Shown here one piece after another: positions 37,734 through 46,486 of a stretch of DNA of 64,000 nt (its first letter is position 1; every line of letters starts with the position of its first letter). The translations under genes were made by a program, and so were the position numbers. Below the pieces are notes generated by a model, which saw only the letters and a list, made by a program, of their open reading frames with translations, was not told where the DNA came from and did not search any database. Location: assembly GCA_023405815.1 (NCBI GenBank), contig JAEXXM010000019.1, forward strand, positions 8,329 to 72,328. The letters are read 5' to 3'. The stretch is from Pseudomonadota bacterium (GTDB taxonomy: Bacteria; Pseudomonadota; Alphaproteobacteria; Rhizobiales; Hyphomicrobiaceae).

Positions 37734-37756
37734 GATCGCGCCTGGGGCGCGATCCT
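37732..37756. terminator. Perfect hairpin enclosing both convergent stop codons
   Basis: AGGATCGCGCC (37732-37742), loop TGG, GGCGCGATCCT (37746-37756). The left arm begins inside the TAG of the TPR-like gene and the right arm ends inside the TAG of the opposing gene. It has an 11-bp perfect stem and works for both strands, but has no T-run. Confidence 0.6.
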
Positions 37757-38771
37757 ACTGCATCAGCACTTCGACTTGCGTGACCTCGCCATTGGCAAGA
37801 GTGAAGTCGCGCTTATAGACGCCGGCATTCGACTTGGCGGTTACTGAATAGGTCCCAGGGGCGAGGATGTGGGTCGGCAGCGCGCCGACGCTCTGCATCA
37901 CGACCTGACCGTCGGGCGTCTGCACGGTCCATTGCGTATCCGGCAATGCCTCGCCGCCCACGCGCGTGACGAGCTTGAAGGTGACGCGCGCTGCCGAGTG
38001 CGAGATCGTTGCTTCGGTAAGCTTTCCGGCCTCGACCGTCACATCGGCCTCGACCTTGGCGTTGGCGTCGCCGTAGCGCGATACGATGCGGTAGATGCCG
38101 GCGTTGAGACGGTTGATGACGTTCGGCTTGGCGCCGGCGAGTACGCGCACGCGATTGTCGGATTGATCGCGCTCGCTGGAGAGAATGTCGTAGGTGACCG
38201 AGTTGGGAGGGGGCACGATGCCGTCCACCAGGGCCTTCACCTTCAACCCGCCGGCGTTTAGGACGAACTTCTCGCTCGTCGCGGAGCCCGGCGTCACGGT
38301 GATCTTGCGCGTGATGTCGGCGCGGCCGAAGGCGGCGTTGACGATGTACTCGCCGGGTTCGAGCGTGATGGTCGGCGCCGGCTCGCGCTTGGTCATCAGC
38401 AGCTCTGTCGGTGCGCGCGGATCGCGCTTCGAGGCATAGACGCGCCAGACGAGGCCCTGATCGATGGGCTGTCCATCGACGGTGAGAAGCGCGACCAGAT
38501 TGACCTGGCCGTTGGTCGTGGCCGTTCCGTCAGTGCCGGGAGCACGCGGAACCACGGTCGTGTTCGCGGGCAGCGTCGGCCCCGGCACAGCAGGAGAAGG
38601 CGCATAGCGGCCGGTTTCGGGCGGAAACGCTCCGCGCAATTGTGCGCCGCCGTCGTCGTCCATCGCCTGCGCTTCGGCGCGCGTGCCGGCTGCAATGACG
38701 ACGAGGGCCGTCGCAGCAAGGATCGCCACGCGAGGCAGCTTGCGGAAGATGTCAGAGACGGCGTTCGCCAT
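37755..38771 (-). CDS. Secreted protein with repeated beta-sandwich modules
   Basis: A 338-residue protein with a signal peptide (LPRVAILAATALVVIAAGTR, cleavage after the AEAQA-like site near 36), a Pro/Thr-rich linker, and three to four ~90-residue modules. Each module ends with a phrase such as LEPGEYIVNAAFG, LNAGIYRIVSRYG or LAPGTYSVTAKSN, the signature of PEGA/carboxypeptidase-regulatory-like folds. The same phrases occur in the VWA protein encoded just upstream on the same strand. Periplasmic or surface location is likely. Function unknown. Confidence 0.75.
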   Translation of the reverse strand: MANAVSDIFRKLPRVAILAATALVVIAAGTRAEAQAMDDDGGAQLRGAFPPETGRYAPSPAVPGPTLPANTTVVPRAPGTDGTATTNGQVNLVALLTVDGQPIDQGLVWRVYASKRDPRAPTELLMTKREPAPTITLEPGEYIVNAAFGRADITRKITVTPGSATSEKFVLNAGGLKVKALVDGIVPPPNSVTYDILSSERDQSDNRVRVLAGAKPNVINRLNAGIYRIVSRYGDANAKVEADVTVEAGKLTEATISHSAARVTFKLVTRVGGEALPDTQWTVQTPDGQVVMQSVGALPTHILAPGTYSVTAKSNAGVYKRDFTLANGEVTQVEVLMQ

Positions 38772-38866
38772 TCCCGCGAATGTCCTTAGGATGACGATTT
38801 ACCTGGCACATAAACGTGCGACCAGGGTGGTAGAAATAAGGCTGCAATGACGGTCGCACACGGACA

Positions 38867-40834
38867 TCACTGTGCCGAGAAGTCGAAGGTGCGATGCTCG
38901 TTGGCCTTGACCTCGATGGTGTTCTGCAGGGGCCGGGAAGCGGTCTCGGCGCTGACGACATAGCGGCCAGGCGATAGGATTGCCGTCGGCTGGGCCTGGC
39001 TGGAACGCAGCACGATGCGCTGCTTGTCGTCGCGCACCTCCCAGAAGACACCGTTGGCAAAGGCCGACCCATCGGGGCGCTTCAGCGTTACGCTGCCGCC
39101 CTCCAGAGGCAAGGTGATCTTCTGTGCCTGACCGGCCGCAAGGTTGACTTCCGTCGCCGCAAGGACGTTGCCGGTGCCGAGCGAAGCTTCGAGCCGGTAG
39201 CGTCCCGCGGAAAGATCGAATTCAGGCTCCTTCTGCGTGGTACGCGCGACCTCCTTGGGCTCGGTGCCCAGGCGCACGACGCGGAAGGTCACGAGGTTGT
39301 CTGTCGTCGTCGGCTCGCCGCCAAGGGTGGCGGCGAGCTTGACGTGCGCCATCGCGAGCGCCAGCGAGCGCTTGACGACGTCGCCGGCGCCGATGGCGAT
39401 CTGCTCGCGCACCTCCGAGGTCGGCGTGCGTGCGGTGATGTAGTACGTGCCGGCCGGCAGAATGAATGTGGGGCTCGGGGCGGCGGAGCGGGCCACCTCG
39501 CGGCGCCCCTGCGGCGCGTCGGGGTCATCCTGATAAAGGATGAACGTCACGCCGTCGGCGGCCTGATCTCCCGGGGCGGCGGGCGTGCCGCGCATGGCAC
39601 TGAGCTCGAGTGTCCCGGCGGCGAGCACGGAGTTGAAGCTCGTGCCGGTGGCAGGGGTGATCGTGACCTTGCTTTGCTGGCGGGCATTGCCGTGTTCGGC
39701 GGCGACAACGTACTCGCCGGCAGGCAGGACGATTTCCGGCTGGGAATCGCGCCCGACCCAGATTGGTGCGCCGTCGTTCTCGCCGCCTGTCGGGGTGACG
39801 GTGAATACCGGCGTCGCGAGCAGGGGCGCGGCGTTGCCGGGCCGCGCCTGCATCTTGAGTACGCCGCCATTGAGATCGACGCGAACCTCGGTTGCCGTGT
39901 CGGCGGCGACGTCCACGGTCTGGCGCGCGTGCGCGAGGCCAAGGCTTGCCTCGATGTCATAGCGGCCCGGCTCCAGCTTCTCGTAAAGGGCGGCTGCACG
40001 CGTGTCGCGCACCGGTTCGCCCTCGCTGCCGGACTTGGTGATGTGCCAGCGAACCGGCGTATCAAGGGTGGCACTGGTGGCACCGAGGCCGGCCGAGAGA
40101 TAGAGCCCAGGTGGTGCTCCGGCTGCCGGCTTGTCCGCGGGAGCTTCCACCTGCGGTGCCGGCGCCGGCGCTGCATTCGTCTGCAGATTTGCCAGGTTCA
40201 CGGCCTGGCCGAGCGCCGAGGCGACGCCGGCAGCATCTTGGGCATCCCAGAGCTTGCCGCCGGTCATGCGCGCGACGCAGCTTATGTGTGCGATCTTCGC
40301 CTTGTCGAAGCCAAGCGCGACGGTGTGCACGACAAGGTTGGGGCTCGTCGCCAGAATGTTGTTCAGCGCCGTGCAGACGTCCTGGCCGCAGTTGTCGATG
40401 TCGTCGGCGAGGAGGATGACGCTCGCAGGCGTCGCGCCGGCGATCGCATTGGCCGATTCACGCAGCGCGAGGACGAGCGGTCCCTTGCCCACGGCGTTCA
40501 TCTTGTCGACCGGGATCGCGAGGCGCTCGGCACTGTTGGCGTCCGGCGGGACAATCACCTCAGCATCGCCGCAGTTGCCGCGGCGGCGGTGTCCGAACGA
40601 GGCAAGGCCAACGCGCGCATCGGGGCGCAAGCTCGGCAGAAGCGAACGCAAGGCGTCGCGAACAATCTCGAGCTTGGGCCGCTTCTCGGGCCCGAGGTTG
40701 CCCCACATCGAGCCGGAGCCGTCGACGACGATCACGGCGGTCGGAGGCGCCTGAGCGTCGGCGGCCGGGACGGCGACCAAGGCACAAAGTGCTAGCGTTG
40801 CAACCAACGACGGCAATTGCGAAATGCGTGGCAT
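38867..40834 (-). CDS. Secreted VWA-domain protein with beta-sandwich repeats
   Basis: A 655-residue protein with a signal peptide (1-27) and a von Willebrand A domain (~30-215) whose MIDAS motif is VVDGSGSM and whose second metal site may be LLADDIDNCGQD. About five beta modules follow, marked by LEPGRYDIEASLG, LPAGEYVVAAEHG, LPAGTYYITARTP, LSAGRYRLEASLG and LSPGRYVVSAETA. The VWA part probably binds a metal-dependent ligand at the cell envelope. Paired with the downstream protein, which has the same modules but no VWA, it looks like a two-component surface or periplasmic assembly (inference). Confidence 0.82.
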   Translation of the reverse strand: MPRISQLPSLVATLALCALVAVPAADAQAPPTAVIVVDGSGSMWGNLGPEKRPKLEIVRDALRSLLPSLRPDARVGLASFGHRRRGNCGDAEVIVPPDANSAERLAIPVDKMNAVGKGPLVLALRESANAIAGATPASVILLADDIDNCGQDVCTALNNILATSPNLVVHTVALGFDKAKIAHISCVARMTGGKLWDAQDAAGVASALGQAVNLANLQTNAAPAPAPQVEAPADKPAAGAPPGLYLSAGLGATSATLDTPVRWHITKSGSEGEPVRDTRAAALYEKLEPGRYDIEASLGLAHARQTVDVAADTATEVRVDLNGGVLKMQARPGNAAPLLATPVFTVTPTGGENDGAPIWVGRDSQPEIVLPAGEYVVAAEHGNARQQSKVTITPATGTSFNSVLAAGTLELSAMRGTPAAPGDQAADGVTFILYQDDPDAPQGRREVARSAAPSPTFILPAGTYYITARTPTSEVREQIAIGAGDVVKRSLALAMAHVKLAATLGGEPTTTDNLVTFRVVRLGTEPKEVARTTQKEPEFDLSAGRYRLEASLGTGNVLAATEVNLAAGQAQKITLPLEGGSVTLKRPDGSAFANGVFWEVRDDKQRIVLRSSQAQPTAILSPGRYVVSAETASRPLQNTIEVKANEHRTFDFSAQ

Positions 40835-41005
40835 TGTCCCCGCCCATCAAGACCGGCCCCGGGGCCGCGGATTCGAGGTGAAGATAGCCCATTGGAGAGG
40901 GTGGTGGTACCGGTCGCGGGCAGCCGGAAAGCTGAAACCTCAAGGGCTGCCCTGCGGCGAATTTGGCTTGGCAGTCAACGCGGAGAGCGGCTAGGAGTGC
41001 CGGCC

Positions 41006-41581
41006 ATGGAAAACGCGATACTCGACTTTCTCTCCCGCCGGCGCTCGGTCAAGCCCGATCGGCTCGCCGCGCCAGGACCCAGCCCTTCCGAGCTCGAGAC
41101 CATCCTCAAGATCGCCTCGCGGGTGCCCGACCACAAGAAGCTCGCACCATGGCGGTTCATCGTCATCGAAGGGGAAGGAAGAGCGCGCCTAGGGCAGATC
41201 ATCGCGGAAGCATGCGTTGCGGCGGAGAAGGAGCCGCCGTCACACGTCCGGCTGGAGACCGAACGCAACCGCCTGATGCGTGCCCCGATGGTCATCGCCG
41301 CGGTGTCGCGCGTGACGCCGCATCGCAGCGCGCCGGAGTGGGAGCAGGTTCTCTCTGCGGGTGCGGCCTGCTTCAATCTCTGCCTCGCGGCCAATGCCCT
41401 CGGCTATGGTACCTCGTGGATCACCGAGTGGATCGCCTACAACAAGACAGTGGCTGAGGCTCTTGGCCTCACCGAGAACGAGCGCGTCGCCGGCTTCATC
41501 TACGTCGGCACGCCCGTCGAGCAGCCGGAGGAGCGCGAGCGGCCTGACCTCGCCGACATCGTCACGCGCTGGGGCGGCTAG
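41006..41581 (+). CDS. Nitroreductase family protein
   Basis: A 191-residue FMN oxidoreductase. DFLSRRRSVKPDRLAAPGP at the N terminus supplies the FMN phosphate-binding Arg residues, and ANALGYGTSWITEWIAYN is a core helix of the family. The closest type is the small YdjA-like nitroreductase. AGGAG lies eight bases before the ATG. It stands alone between divergent VWA and a convergent cluster. Confidence 0.9.
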   Translation: MENAILDFLSRRRSVKPDRLAAPGPSPSELETILKIASRVPDHKKLAPWRFIVIEGEGRARLGQIIAEACVAAEKEPPSHVRLETERNRLMRAPMVIAAVSRVTPHRSAPEWEQVLSAGAACFNLCLAANALGYGTSWITEWIAYNKTVAEALGLTENERVAGFIYVGTPVEQPEERERPDLADIVTRWGG

Positions 41582-41695
41582 CTGCGTCCCGAAACAGGAC
41601 CGCCATTAACGCGATCTTCACGCTTCTTTACGTAGCCTTGCAGGACTTGGTCAGGGTGCCATCGGCACTGTCCATGGGCCGCGGAGTGGCGCGCC

Positions 41696-42388
41696 GTGAG
41701 TTCGCTTTTCGACATCCCGGCACAGCTCGTAATGCTGCTCTCGCTAGCGGCATCGACCGCGGCGCACGAGCCTGCGGACACGGGCGTGCTGGCGCGCGGG
41801 GCGGCGCCGAGCACCGTCGCCGTGGTGCCGCTCGGCGGTCCGATGCGCTTCAGCGAGCACGCGTGGCTGCAGGCGCTCTACGAGAATCCGGGGCAGTCCG
41901 ATGGTCATGCAGCGAGCATCTTCTTGACGACGAGCGGCCGCTACTACGTGCCCACGGCTGCAGACCGGACGAAGGTCCTCGACGCCCGCAACGACGCGCC
42001 GCTGGCCGCAAAGGTCGCCCGCGCGGCAGCGAAGCGCAACGCTGCCGTCTTGCAGGCGGCGCTTCGACGGGGGCCGACGGTAGCGGAGCTCTACATCGCC
42101 CACGTCCTGGGGCCGGCTCCCGCAATCGTCTTGCTCAAAGCCGCTGATGCCACACCGGACATGCCGCTAATCGAGGGATTTCCGGGTCTGGCGGCGAGCT
42201 TGGCGGAATCCGGCGATGCGCGATCGCTGACGGTGGGGCAATTCCATCGCCGCCTGGGCGAGGTGCTGAGGGGACCGCCGCGCCTTGTCGCAATCGGCTT
42301 GAAGCCAAGCCTCGATGTGGCCCCGAGAGCCGATACGCCGTGGCGGGCGAACGTCGAGGTCGCCAAAGCCGAGGGTGCTACTCAGTAG
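41696..42388 (+). CDS. Lytic-transglycosylase-like protein, N-terminally short
   Basis: A 230-residue protein. FSEHAWLQALYENPG, then TSGRYYVPTAADRTKVLDAR and RNAAVLQAALRRGPTVAELY leading into IAHVLGPAPAIVLLKAA, resemble the C-terminal half of alphaproteobacterial SLT-type transglycosylases. The catalytic Glu-bearing N-terminal part expected in that family is not visible, and the first ~25 residues look like a degenerate signal peptide. The start is GTG at 41696. It may be a truncated or inactive paralogue. The stop overlaps the convergent nadK stop by seven bases. Confidence 0.5.
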   Translation: MSSLFDIPAQLVMLLSLAASTAAHEPADTGVLARGAAPSTVAVVPLGGPMRFSEHAWLQALYENPGQSDGHAASIFLTTSGRYYVPTAADRTKVLDARNDAPLAAKVARAAAKRNAAVLQAALRRGPTVAELYIAHVLGPAPAIVLLKAADATPDMPLIEGFPGLAASLAESGDARSLTVGQFHRRLGEVLRGPPRLVAIGLKPSLDVAPRADTPWRANVEVAKAEGATQ

Positions 42389-43164
42389 CGGAATTGCTCG
42401 GCCAGCACGCGCTCGTCGAGGCTGTGGTCCGGGTCGAACATCATGAACAGCTCGATATTGCGCGCCTTTTCGATCTCGACACGCGAGACGCCTCGCGTCT
42501 CGTAGTGGTCGGCAACGGCGCTCACCGGACGCTTGTCGGCTTCTAAGACCTCGATGGTGATGTGCACCTTGTTGGGGAGCAAAGCCCCGCGCCAGCGTCG
42601 CGGCCGGAATGGACTGATCGGCGTCAGGGCGAGAAGGGGGGCGTTGATCGGCAGGATGGGGCCGTGGGCCGACAGGTTATAGGCGGTCGAGCCGGCCGGC
42701 GTTGCCACGAGCACGCCGTCGCAGATCAGCTCCTCCATGCGCACGGTGTCGTCGACGAGGATCCTGAGCTTGGCGGCCTGATGGCGTTCACGGAACAGCG
42801 AGACCTCGTTCACGGCCAGCGCCTTGTGGGCCTTGCCGGATTTATCGTAGGCGATCATCGACAACGGATGGATGCGGCTGATGTCGGCCTCGGCCAGCCG
42901 CTGGCGCAAGTCTTCCTCCTTGTAGTCGTTCATGAGGAAGCCGACGGAACCGCGGTTCATGCCGTAGATTGGGACGCGGTCGTTCATGAAGCGGTGCAGC
43001 GTCTGCAGCATATGGCCGTCGCCGCCAAGCGTCACGATGGCGTCGGCCGTGGCCGGATCGGAATCGCCATAGACCGCGACGAGACGGTCGCGGGCGGCGA
43101 TCGCCTCGGGCATTTCGCTTGCCACGAAGGCAATCTTCTCGAATTTGGTCTTCGACTTTGCCAT
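42382..43164 (-). CDS. nadK: NAD kinase
   Basis: A 260-residue cytosolic kinase that phosphorylates NAD to NADP. AIVTLGGDGHMLQTLH contains the GGDG nucleotide-binding motif, and CDGVLVATPAGSTAYNLSAH contains the conserved TPxGSTAY segment. The length matches rhizobial NadK. The ATG at 43164 is preferred; a TTG at 43203 in the same frame would add 13 Arg/Pro-rich residues. Its start region faces the divergent cutA gene, 39 bases away. Confidence 0.93.
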   Translation of the reverse strand: MAKSKTKFEKIAFVASEMPEAIAARDRLVAVYGDSDPATADAIVTLGGDGHMLQTLHRFMNDRVPIYGMNRGSVGFLMNDYKEEDLRQRLAEADISRIHPLSMIAYDKSGKAHKALAVNEVSLFRERHQAAKLRILVDDTVRMEELICDGVLVATPAGSTAYNLSAHGPILPINAPLLALTPISPFRPRRWRGALLPNKVHITIEVLEADKRPVSAVADHYETRGVSRVEIEKARNIELFMMFDPDHSLDERVLAEQFRY

Positions 43165-43203
43165 GTTCTGGATGCGGCGACGGGGGCGTGGAGGCTCGCT
43201 CAA

Positions 43204-43548
43204 GTGCAGGAAAACGACAAGCCCGTTTTGATCTATTCGACCTTTCCTTCCGCGGAGGTCGCCGAAGAGGTCGGCCGCGAGCTGGTGGAGTGCCGGCTCG
43301 CGGCCTGCATCAACATCCTGCCCGGGATGACGTCAATTTATCGTTGGCAAGGCGTCATCGCCCGCGACAGCGAGGTGGTGATGATCATCAAGACGCGCCA
43401 GTCGCTCGCAGGTCGCGTCATAGCCGAGGTGAAGCCGCGGCACCCCTTTACCAATCCGGCCCTTGTCGTGCTGCCGATCACCGATGGGTCGCGGGCGTAC
43501 GTCGACTGGCTGATGGGCGAGACCGAAGAGCGGGCGGGTGATCAGTAG
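43204..43548 (+). CDS. cutA: Divalent-cation tolerance protein CutA
   Basis: A 114-residue trimeric PII-like protein. VLIYSTFPSAEVAEEVGREL, then CRLAACINILPGMTSIYRW and VKPRHPFTNPALVVLPI, are the CutA1 signatures. It is associated with copper tolerance, although the mechanism remains debated. The start is GTG at 43204, with GGAGG nine bases upstream. It is tail-to-tail with the next gene, a 7-base overlap. Confidence 0.93.
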   Translation: MQENDKPVLIYSTFPSAEVAEEVGRELVECRLAACINILPGMTSIYRWQGVIARDSEVVMIIKTRQSLAGRVIAEVKPRHPFTNPALVVLPITDGSRAYVDWLMGETEERAGDQ

Positions 43549-44480
43549 ACGCCGCCGAGGCTGAGCATCAGGTTGTAGCGCGGGGTGCCGGGCGTCGGGC
43601 GGCGGTGGGAGCTCGCCGACTTCTTGCTGGGACGCGGTTTGGGCGCGACCGCAGGGGGTGTCGGTGCTGTTGCGGCTGGTGCGGAAGCACTGGGGTCGTA
43701 GGCAGCAGTATCGACGCTTCCCCGTTGGGCCGGCGCTCCGGGGACGAGCGGCTCTTGGGTCGTCGGCGCGAAGTCCCTCGGACCACCGATCGACATACGG
43801 CCGGGCAGCGGCTCGGTGGTGACGACGCTGGTCGGAACCGGCGTGAAGAGTCGTGTCGCCTGGTTCTGGCTCGCCTCGGGCGCCTTCCAGGGGAGAACCT
43901 CGGCTTGCGGTGCGGCGGCAACCGTCGACTCTGGCGCGCCGCACGAGCGGCCGGTGTGTGACTTGAGAAGTGTGAGGAGAAGATAGTCGGGCTTCTCGAC
44001 AGGCAGGGCGGCGTTGGAGCGGGTGGTGAACTCGCGCATTGCCTCGCGCGTGGAGTTGTTCCAGGCACCGTTGACGCGGCCCCAGTAGCATCCGACGCGC
44101 TTCAACTGCTGCTGGATGTCGACGACGAGCTTGTAGCGGCTGTCGGGATCAGTCGGCTCGAGTGATCCCGATCCCGCGCCGGAGACAGTGGTCTGCCAGT
44201 TGGCGATGGTCTCGATCTTGGCCGCCGATGCTGCCGGCGGGGAGACTGCAGTGTGCCTGGGTGAGGCGAGGGTGATCCCCGGAGCGAAGCTCGATACGCG
44301 TGAACCCGGCTGTGCGGCGGCTGGCGTCGGCGCGTAGTGGCTCCGGCTCTCTACGGGATGCTCGGCCAACGCGCGCTTTGCCTCCTCGAGCGTGGTGCTG
44401 CGGTCAACCGGAGCCGGGAAATAGACGAACAGGCCGACGCCGATGCCTGCCAAAAGCACGAAGCCACCGAGGCTACGCAT
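43542..44480 (-). CDS. Membrane-anchored peptidoglycan-binding-like protein
   Basis: A 312-residue protein. It has an N-terminal membrane anchor (SLGGFVLLAGIGVGLFVYF, ~3-21), a low-complexity linker, a peptidoglycan-binding-1-like module (~115-180: IQQQLKRVGCYWGRVNGAW and NNSTREAMREFTTRSNAALP), then a Pro/Ala/Thr-rich tail. The start at 44480 follows GAGGAG; the frame extends seven codons upstream. It probably faces the periplasm and contacts the cell wall. Specific function unknown. Confidence 0.75.
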   Translation of the reverse strand: MRSLGGFVLLAGIGVGLFVYFPAPVDRSTTLEEAKRALAEHPVESRSHYAPTPAAAQPGSRVSSFAPGITLASPRHTAVSPPAASAAKIETIANWQTTVSGAGSGSLEPTDPDSRYKLVVDIQQQLKRVGCYWGRVNGAWNNSTREAMREFTTRSNAALPVEKPDYLLLTLLKSHTGRSCGAPESTVAAAPQAEVLPWKAPEASQNQATRLFTPVPTSVVTTEPLPGRMSIGGPRDFAPTTQEPLVPGAPAQRGSVDTAAYDPSASAPAATAPTPPAVAPKPRPSKKSASSHRRPTPGTPRYNLMLSLGGVY

Positions 44481-44853
44481 GACGGTAAACTCCTCGCGCA
44501 CGCTCAGCCGGCTGCTGCGGTCAGCGCCTAAACGTGCGACAGCCGTAAATAGTTCTCTTGCACGAGCCTAAGTAGAAGCGATGACAATGAGCTTAAGACG
44601 CGACGTTGAAATCAGTTGTTAGCTAGGCTGTTCCGTACCTTAACCAAAATAAATCCGCGCACGTGCTTGTGCAACTGGTGAGAATGACATCAGGCGAAAA
44701 ATGCAGAGGGTCTCGTGTGCACATCCGGACGCGTTTGGGAGTAAGTCTCGTTCACCATGTTGGCAGTCTGTGGACAGCCAAAAGGCCTGTTGCGGAGCGA
44801 AATTGAGGCCGGATTCTGGCTCCTAAAGCTACAGGGCTGATTCTCTTAACAAT
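44481..44853. other. A+T-richer intergenic region
   Basis: The stretch contains A+T-rich segments such as AACCAAAATAAATCC near 44644 that stand out against GC-rich surroundings. No supported gene or strong hairpin. It may hold promoters for the peptidoglycan-binding gene. Confidence 0.4.
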
Positions 44854-45141
44854 TCATTCCGAATCGCGTAGCAAAGGCAACTGAGGGGGCAGTACCGCGT
44901 CTGTAAACTTGTCGCCTCGCCCGATTGGGGAAAGTTGCGCACAGGGGAGTCCAGCGGCGACTTCCAATCTGTGCATGACCTCCCTGAGGGTAGGCTCCAG
45001 CTCTCGGCAGTCTGTCTGCGGGTGCGTTCGCCGGTCTGCCGGATGCCATTGGGGATGGCGCCGGAGCTCAACGGGCCGAACGAGCATGCACGCCAGTCCG
45101 ATGTGCCCATTTTTGCGTAAGAGAGGGAGAGTTTCTGCCAA
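44854..45141 (-). CDS. Possible hypothetical protein (95 aa)
   Basis: A frame starting TTG at 45141 gives a 95-residue soluble protein with CMLVRPVELRRHPQWHP, RELEPTLREVMHRLEVAAG and PIGRGDKFTDAVLPPQLPLL. The composition looks protein-like rather than like a shadow, and no better frame lies opposite. AGGG lies just before the start. No family recognised. It is divergent from the membrane/winged-helix gene and could be its partner or regulator. Confidence 0.4.
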   Translation of the reverse strand: MAETLPLLRKNGHIGLACMLVRPVELRRHPQWHPADRRTHPQTDCRELEPTLREVMHRLEVAAGLPCAQLSPIGRGDKFTDAVLPPQLPLLRDSE

Positions 45142-45217
45142 GCCCTAGCAGAGACAAGCAAAGCGCCGGCGCCCGTAGAGCGTCGACAGCCGGCGATCAT
45201 AATTCATGAGGGCAAAC

Positions 45218-46471
45218 ATGAGACATGCTCTAGGCGTGTTGGGGGTTCTCGCGGCCGGCGTATTGCTCGCTGTATCGTGCGCGATGAACTGGCGATTTGG
45301 CGTCAGCCTCGGACGGACCGAGTTCGACGGCCAGATCTACGGCGCGGCCAGCGCGGCCGCGGACTGCATGAAGGCACTCGTGCCTTTCTTCTTCTTTGCC
45401 GCACTCAAAAACAGGATGTGGTCGCAGGCAGCAGCCTCGGCCGTCGTCTGGGTCGTGGTCACCGCCTACTCGCTGACCTCGGCTCTTGGCCATGCGGCGC
45501 TGAACAGGCTCGACACGGCCGGCCAGCGCACCGCGACCGCTGAAGCCTACAAGGATCATCGCGCCGATCTGGCTCGGGCACAGGAGCAATTGTCCTGGAT
45601 CCCGCAGCACCGTCCTGCTCAGGCGGTCCAGTCGGATCTCGATGCCTTGAAGGATGACAGGGCGTGGGCCAACACCGAGCAGTGCTCGAAGGTCAACGGA
45701 CCGAAGACGCGTGGCTTCTGTCAGAAGTATCATGCGCTGTCGGCCGAGCTCGCCTCTGCGCAACAGACGGTGGCGCTCGAGGCGCGCATCTCCGACATCA
45801 AAGCCAAGATGGCCACTCAGACGGCTGGCCATGCTGTGACGAGCGAGGGCGACCCGCAGGCTGCGGTGCTAGCCAAGCTCGCTGCGTTGATTGCCCCGTC
45901 CGTGAAGGTCGAGGACGTGCAGACCGCGCTCACGGTCTTCATCGCACTGTTGCTCGAGGTCGGTTCGGGCTTTGGTATGTATATCGCTTTCAGTCAGTGG
46001 CGCCTCTATGATCGCCACACGCCGACCGCGCCTGCGATGGCGCCGGTCAGCACCGCTGCGGCAGCGGTGGCGGCCCCCAAGGCCGTTGCGATAGCAAAGC
46101 CGCGTTCCGGCGCGAACGACAACAAGTCAGTGACCGAAACAAAGGTCGCGACAGAGAAGATCGCTCCGCCGGCCACTCAGAGACTGATTGCTCCCGAAAA
46201 CGACGTGGAGCGCTTCTACAAGGAAAGGATCGAGACCCAGGACGGTTCTACCGTCGGTGCAACTGAGATGTTCGAAGATTACTGCGATTGGTGTGAACAG
46301 CTTGGGAAGGAACCACTAGCACATCCGAACTTTGGACGTGAGTTCCAGGAACTTGGTGTTCAGAAGGCAAAGGTTGCAGGACGCGTACGCTACATCGGCA
46401 TTGCACTCAAATCGGCTGGTAGTCTTGAGGAGGATAAGAAGCTGACGGCCTTCAGAGAGAAGGCCGCCTAG
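45218..46471 (+). CDS. Membrane protein with C-terminal phage-primase-type winged helix
   Basis: A 417-residue protein. Three hydrophobic segments lie in the first ~95 residues (with MNWRFGVSLGRTEFDGQIYG between the first two). A helical coiled-coil-like region follows (~105-195), then a fourth segment (~235-262, TALTVFIALLLEVGSGFGMY), an Ala/Lys linker, and a C-terminal domain (~325-400). That domain has VERFYKERIETQDGSTVGAT, MFEDYCDWCEQLGKEPLAHP and NFGREFQELGVQKAKVAGRV, resembling the winged helix at the C terminus of D5/P4-type phage and plasmid primases. The ATG at 45218 follows GAGGG. Possibly a membrane-tethered DNA-binding protein. Confidence 0.65.
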   Translation: MRHALGVLGVLAAGVLLAVSCAMNWRFGVSLGRTEFDGQIYGAASAAADCMKALVPFFFFAALKNRMWSQAAASAVVWVVVTAYSLTSALGHAALNRLDTAGQRTATAEAYKDHRADLARAQEQLSWIPQHRPAQAVQSDLDALKDDRAWANTEQCSKVNGPKTRGFCQKYHALSAELASAQQTVALEARISDIKAKMATQTAGHAVTSEGDPQAAVLAKLAALIAPSVKVEDVQTALTVFIALLLEVGSGFGMYIAFSQWRLYDRHTPTAPAMAPVSTAAAAVAAPKAVAIAKPRSGANDNKSVTETKVATEKIAPPATQRLIAPENDVERFYKERIETQDGSTVGATEMFEDYCDWCEQLGKEPLAHPNFGREFQELGVQKAKVAGRVRYIGIALKSAGSLEEDKKLTAFREKAA

Positions 46472-46486
46472 AGATAGGCTTCAAAC

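Noticed and set aside
39000..40700. The beta-repeat proteins as adhesins secreted by a type I or type V system
   Set aside because: No RTX repeats, autotransporter barrel or passenger-domain signature is present; the plain signal peptide only supports export to the periplasm.
39344..40795. A 483-residue open frame on the plus strand opposite the VWA gene
   Set aside because: It is antisense to a protein with clear signal, VWA and repeat features. The translation is Arg/Gly/Ala-rich without domains, as expected from a GC-rich shadow.
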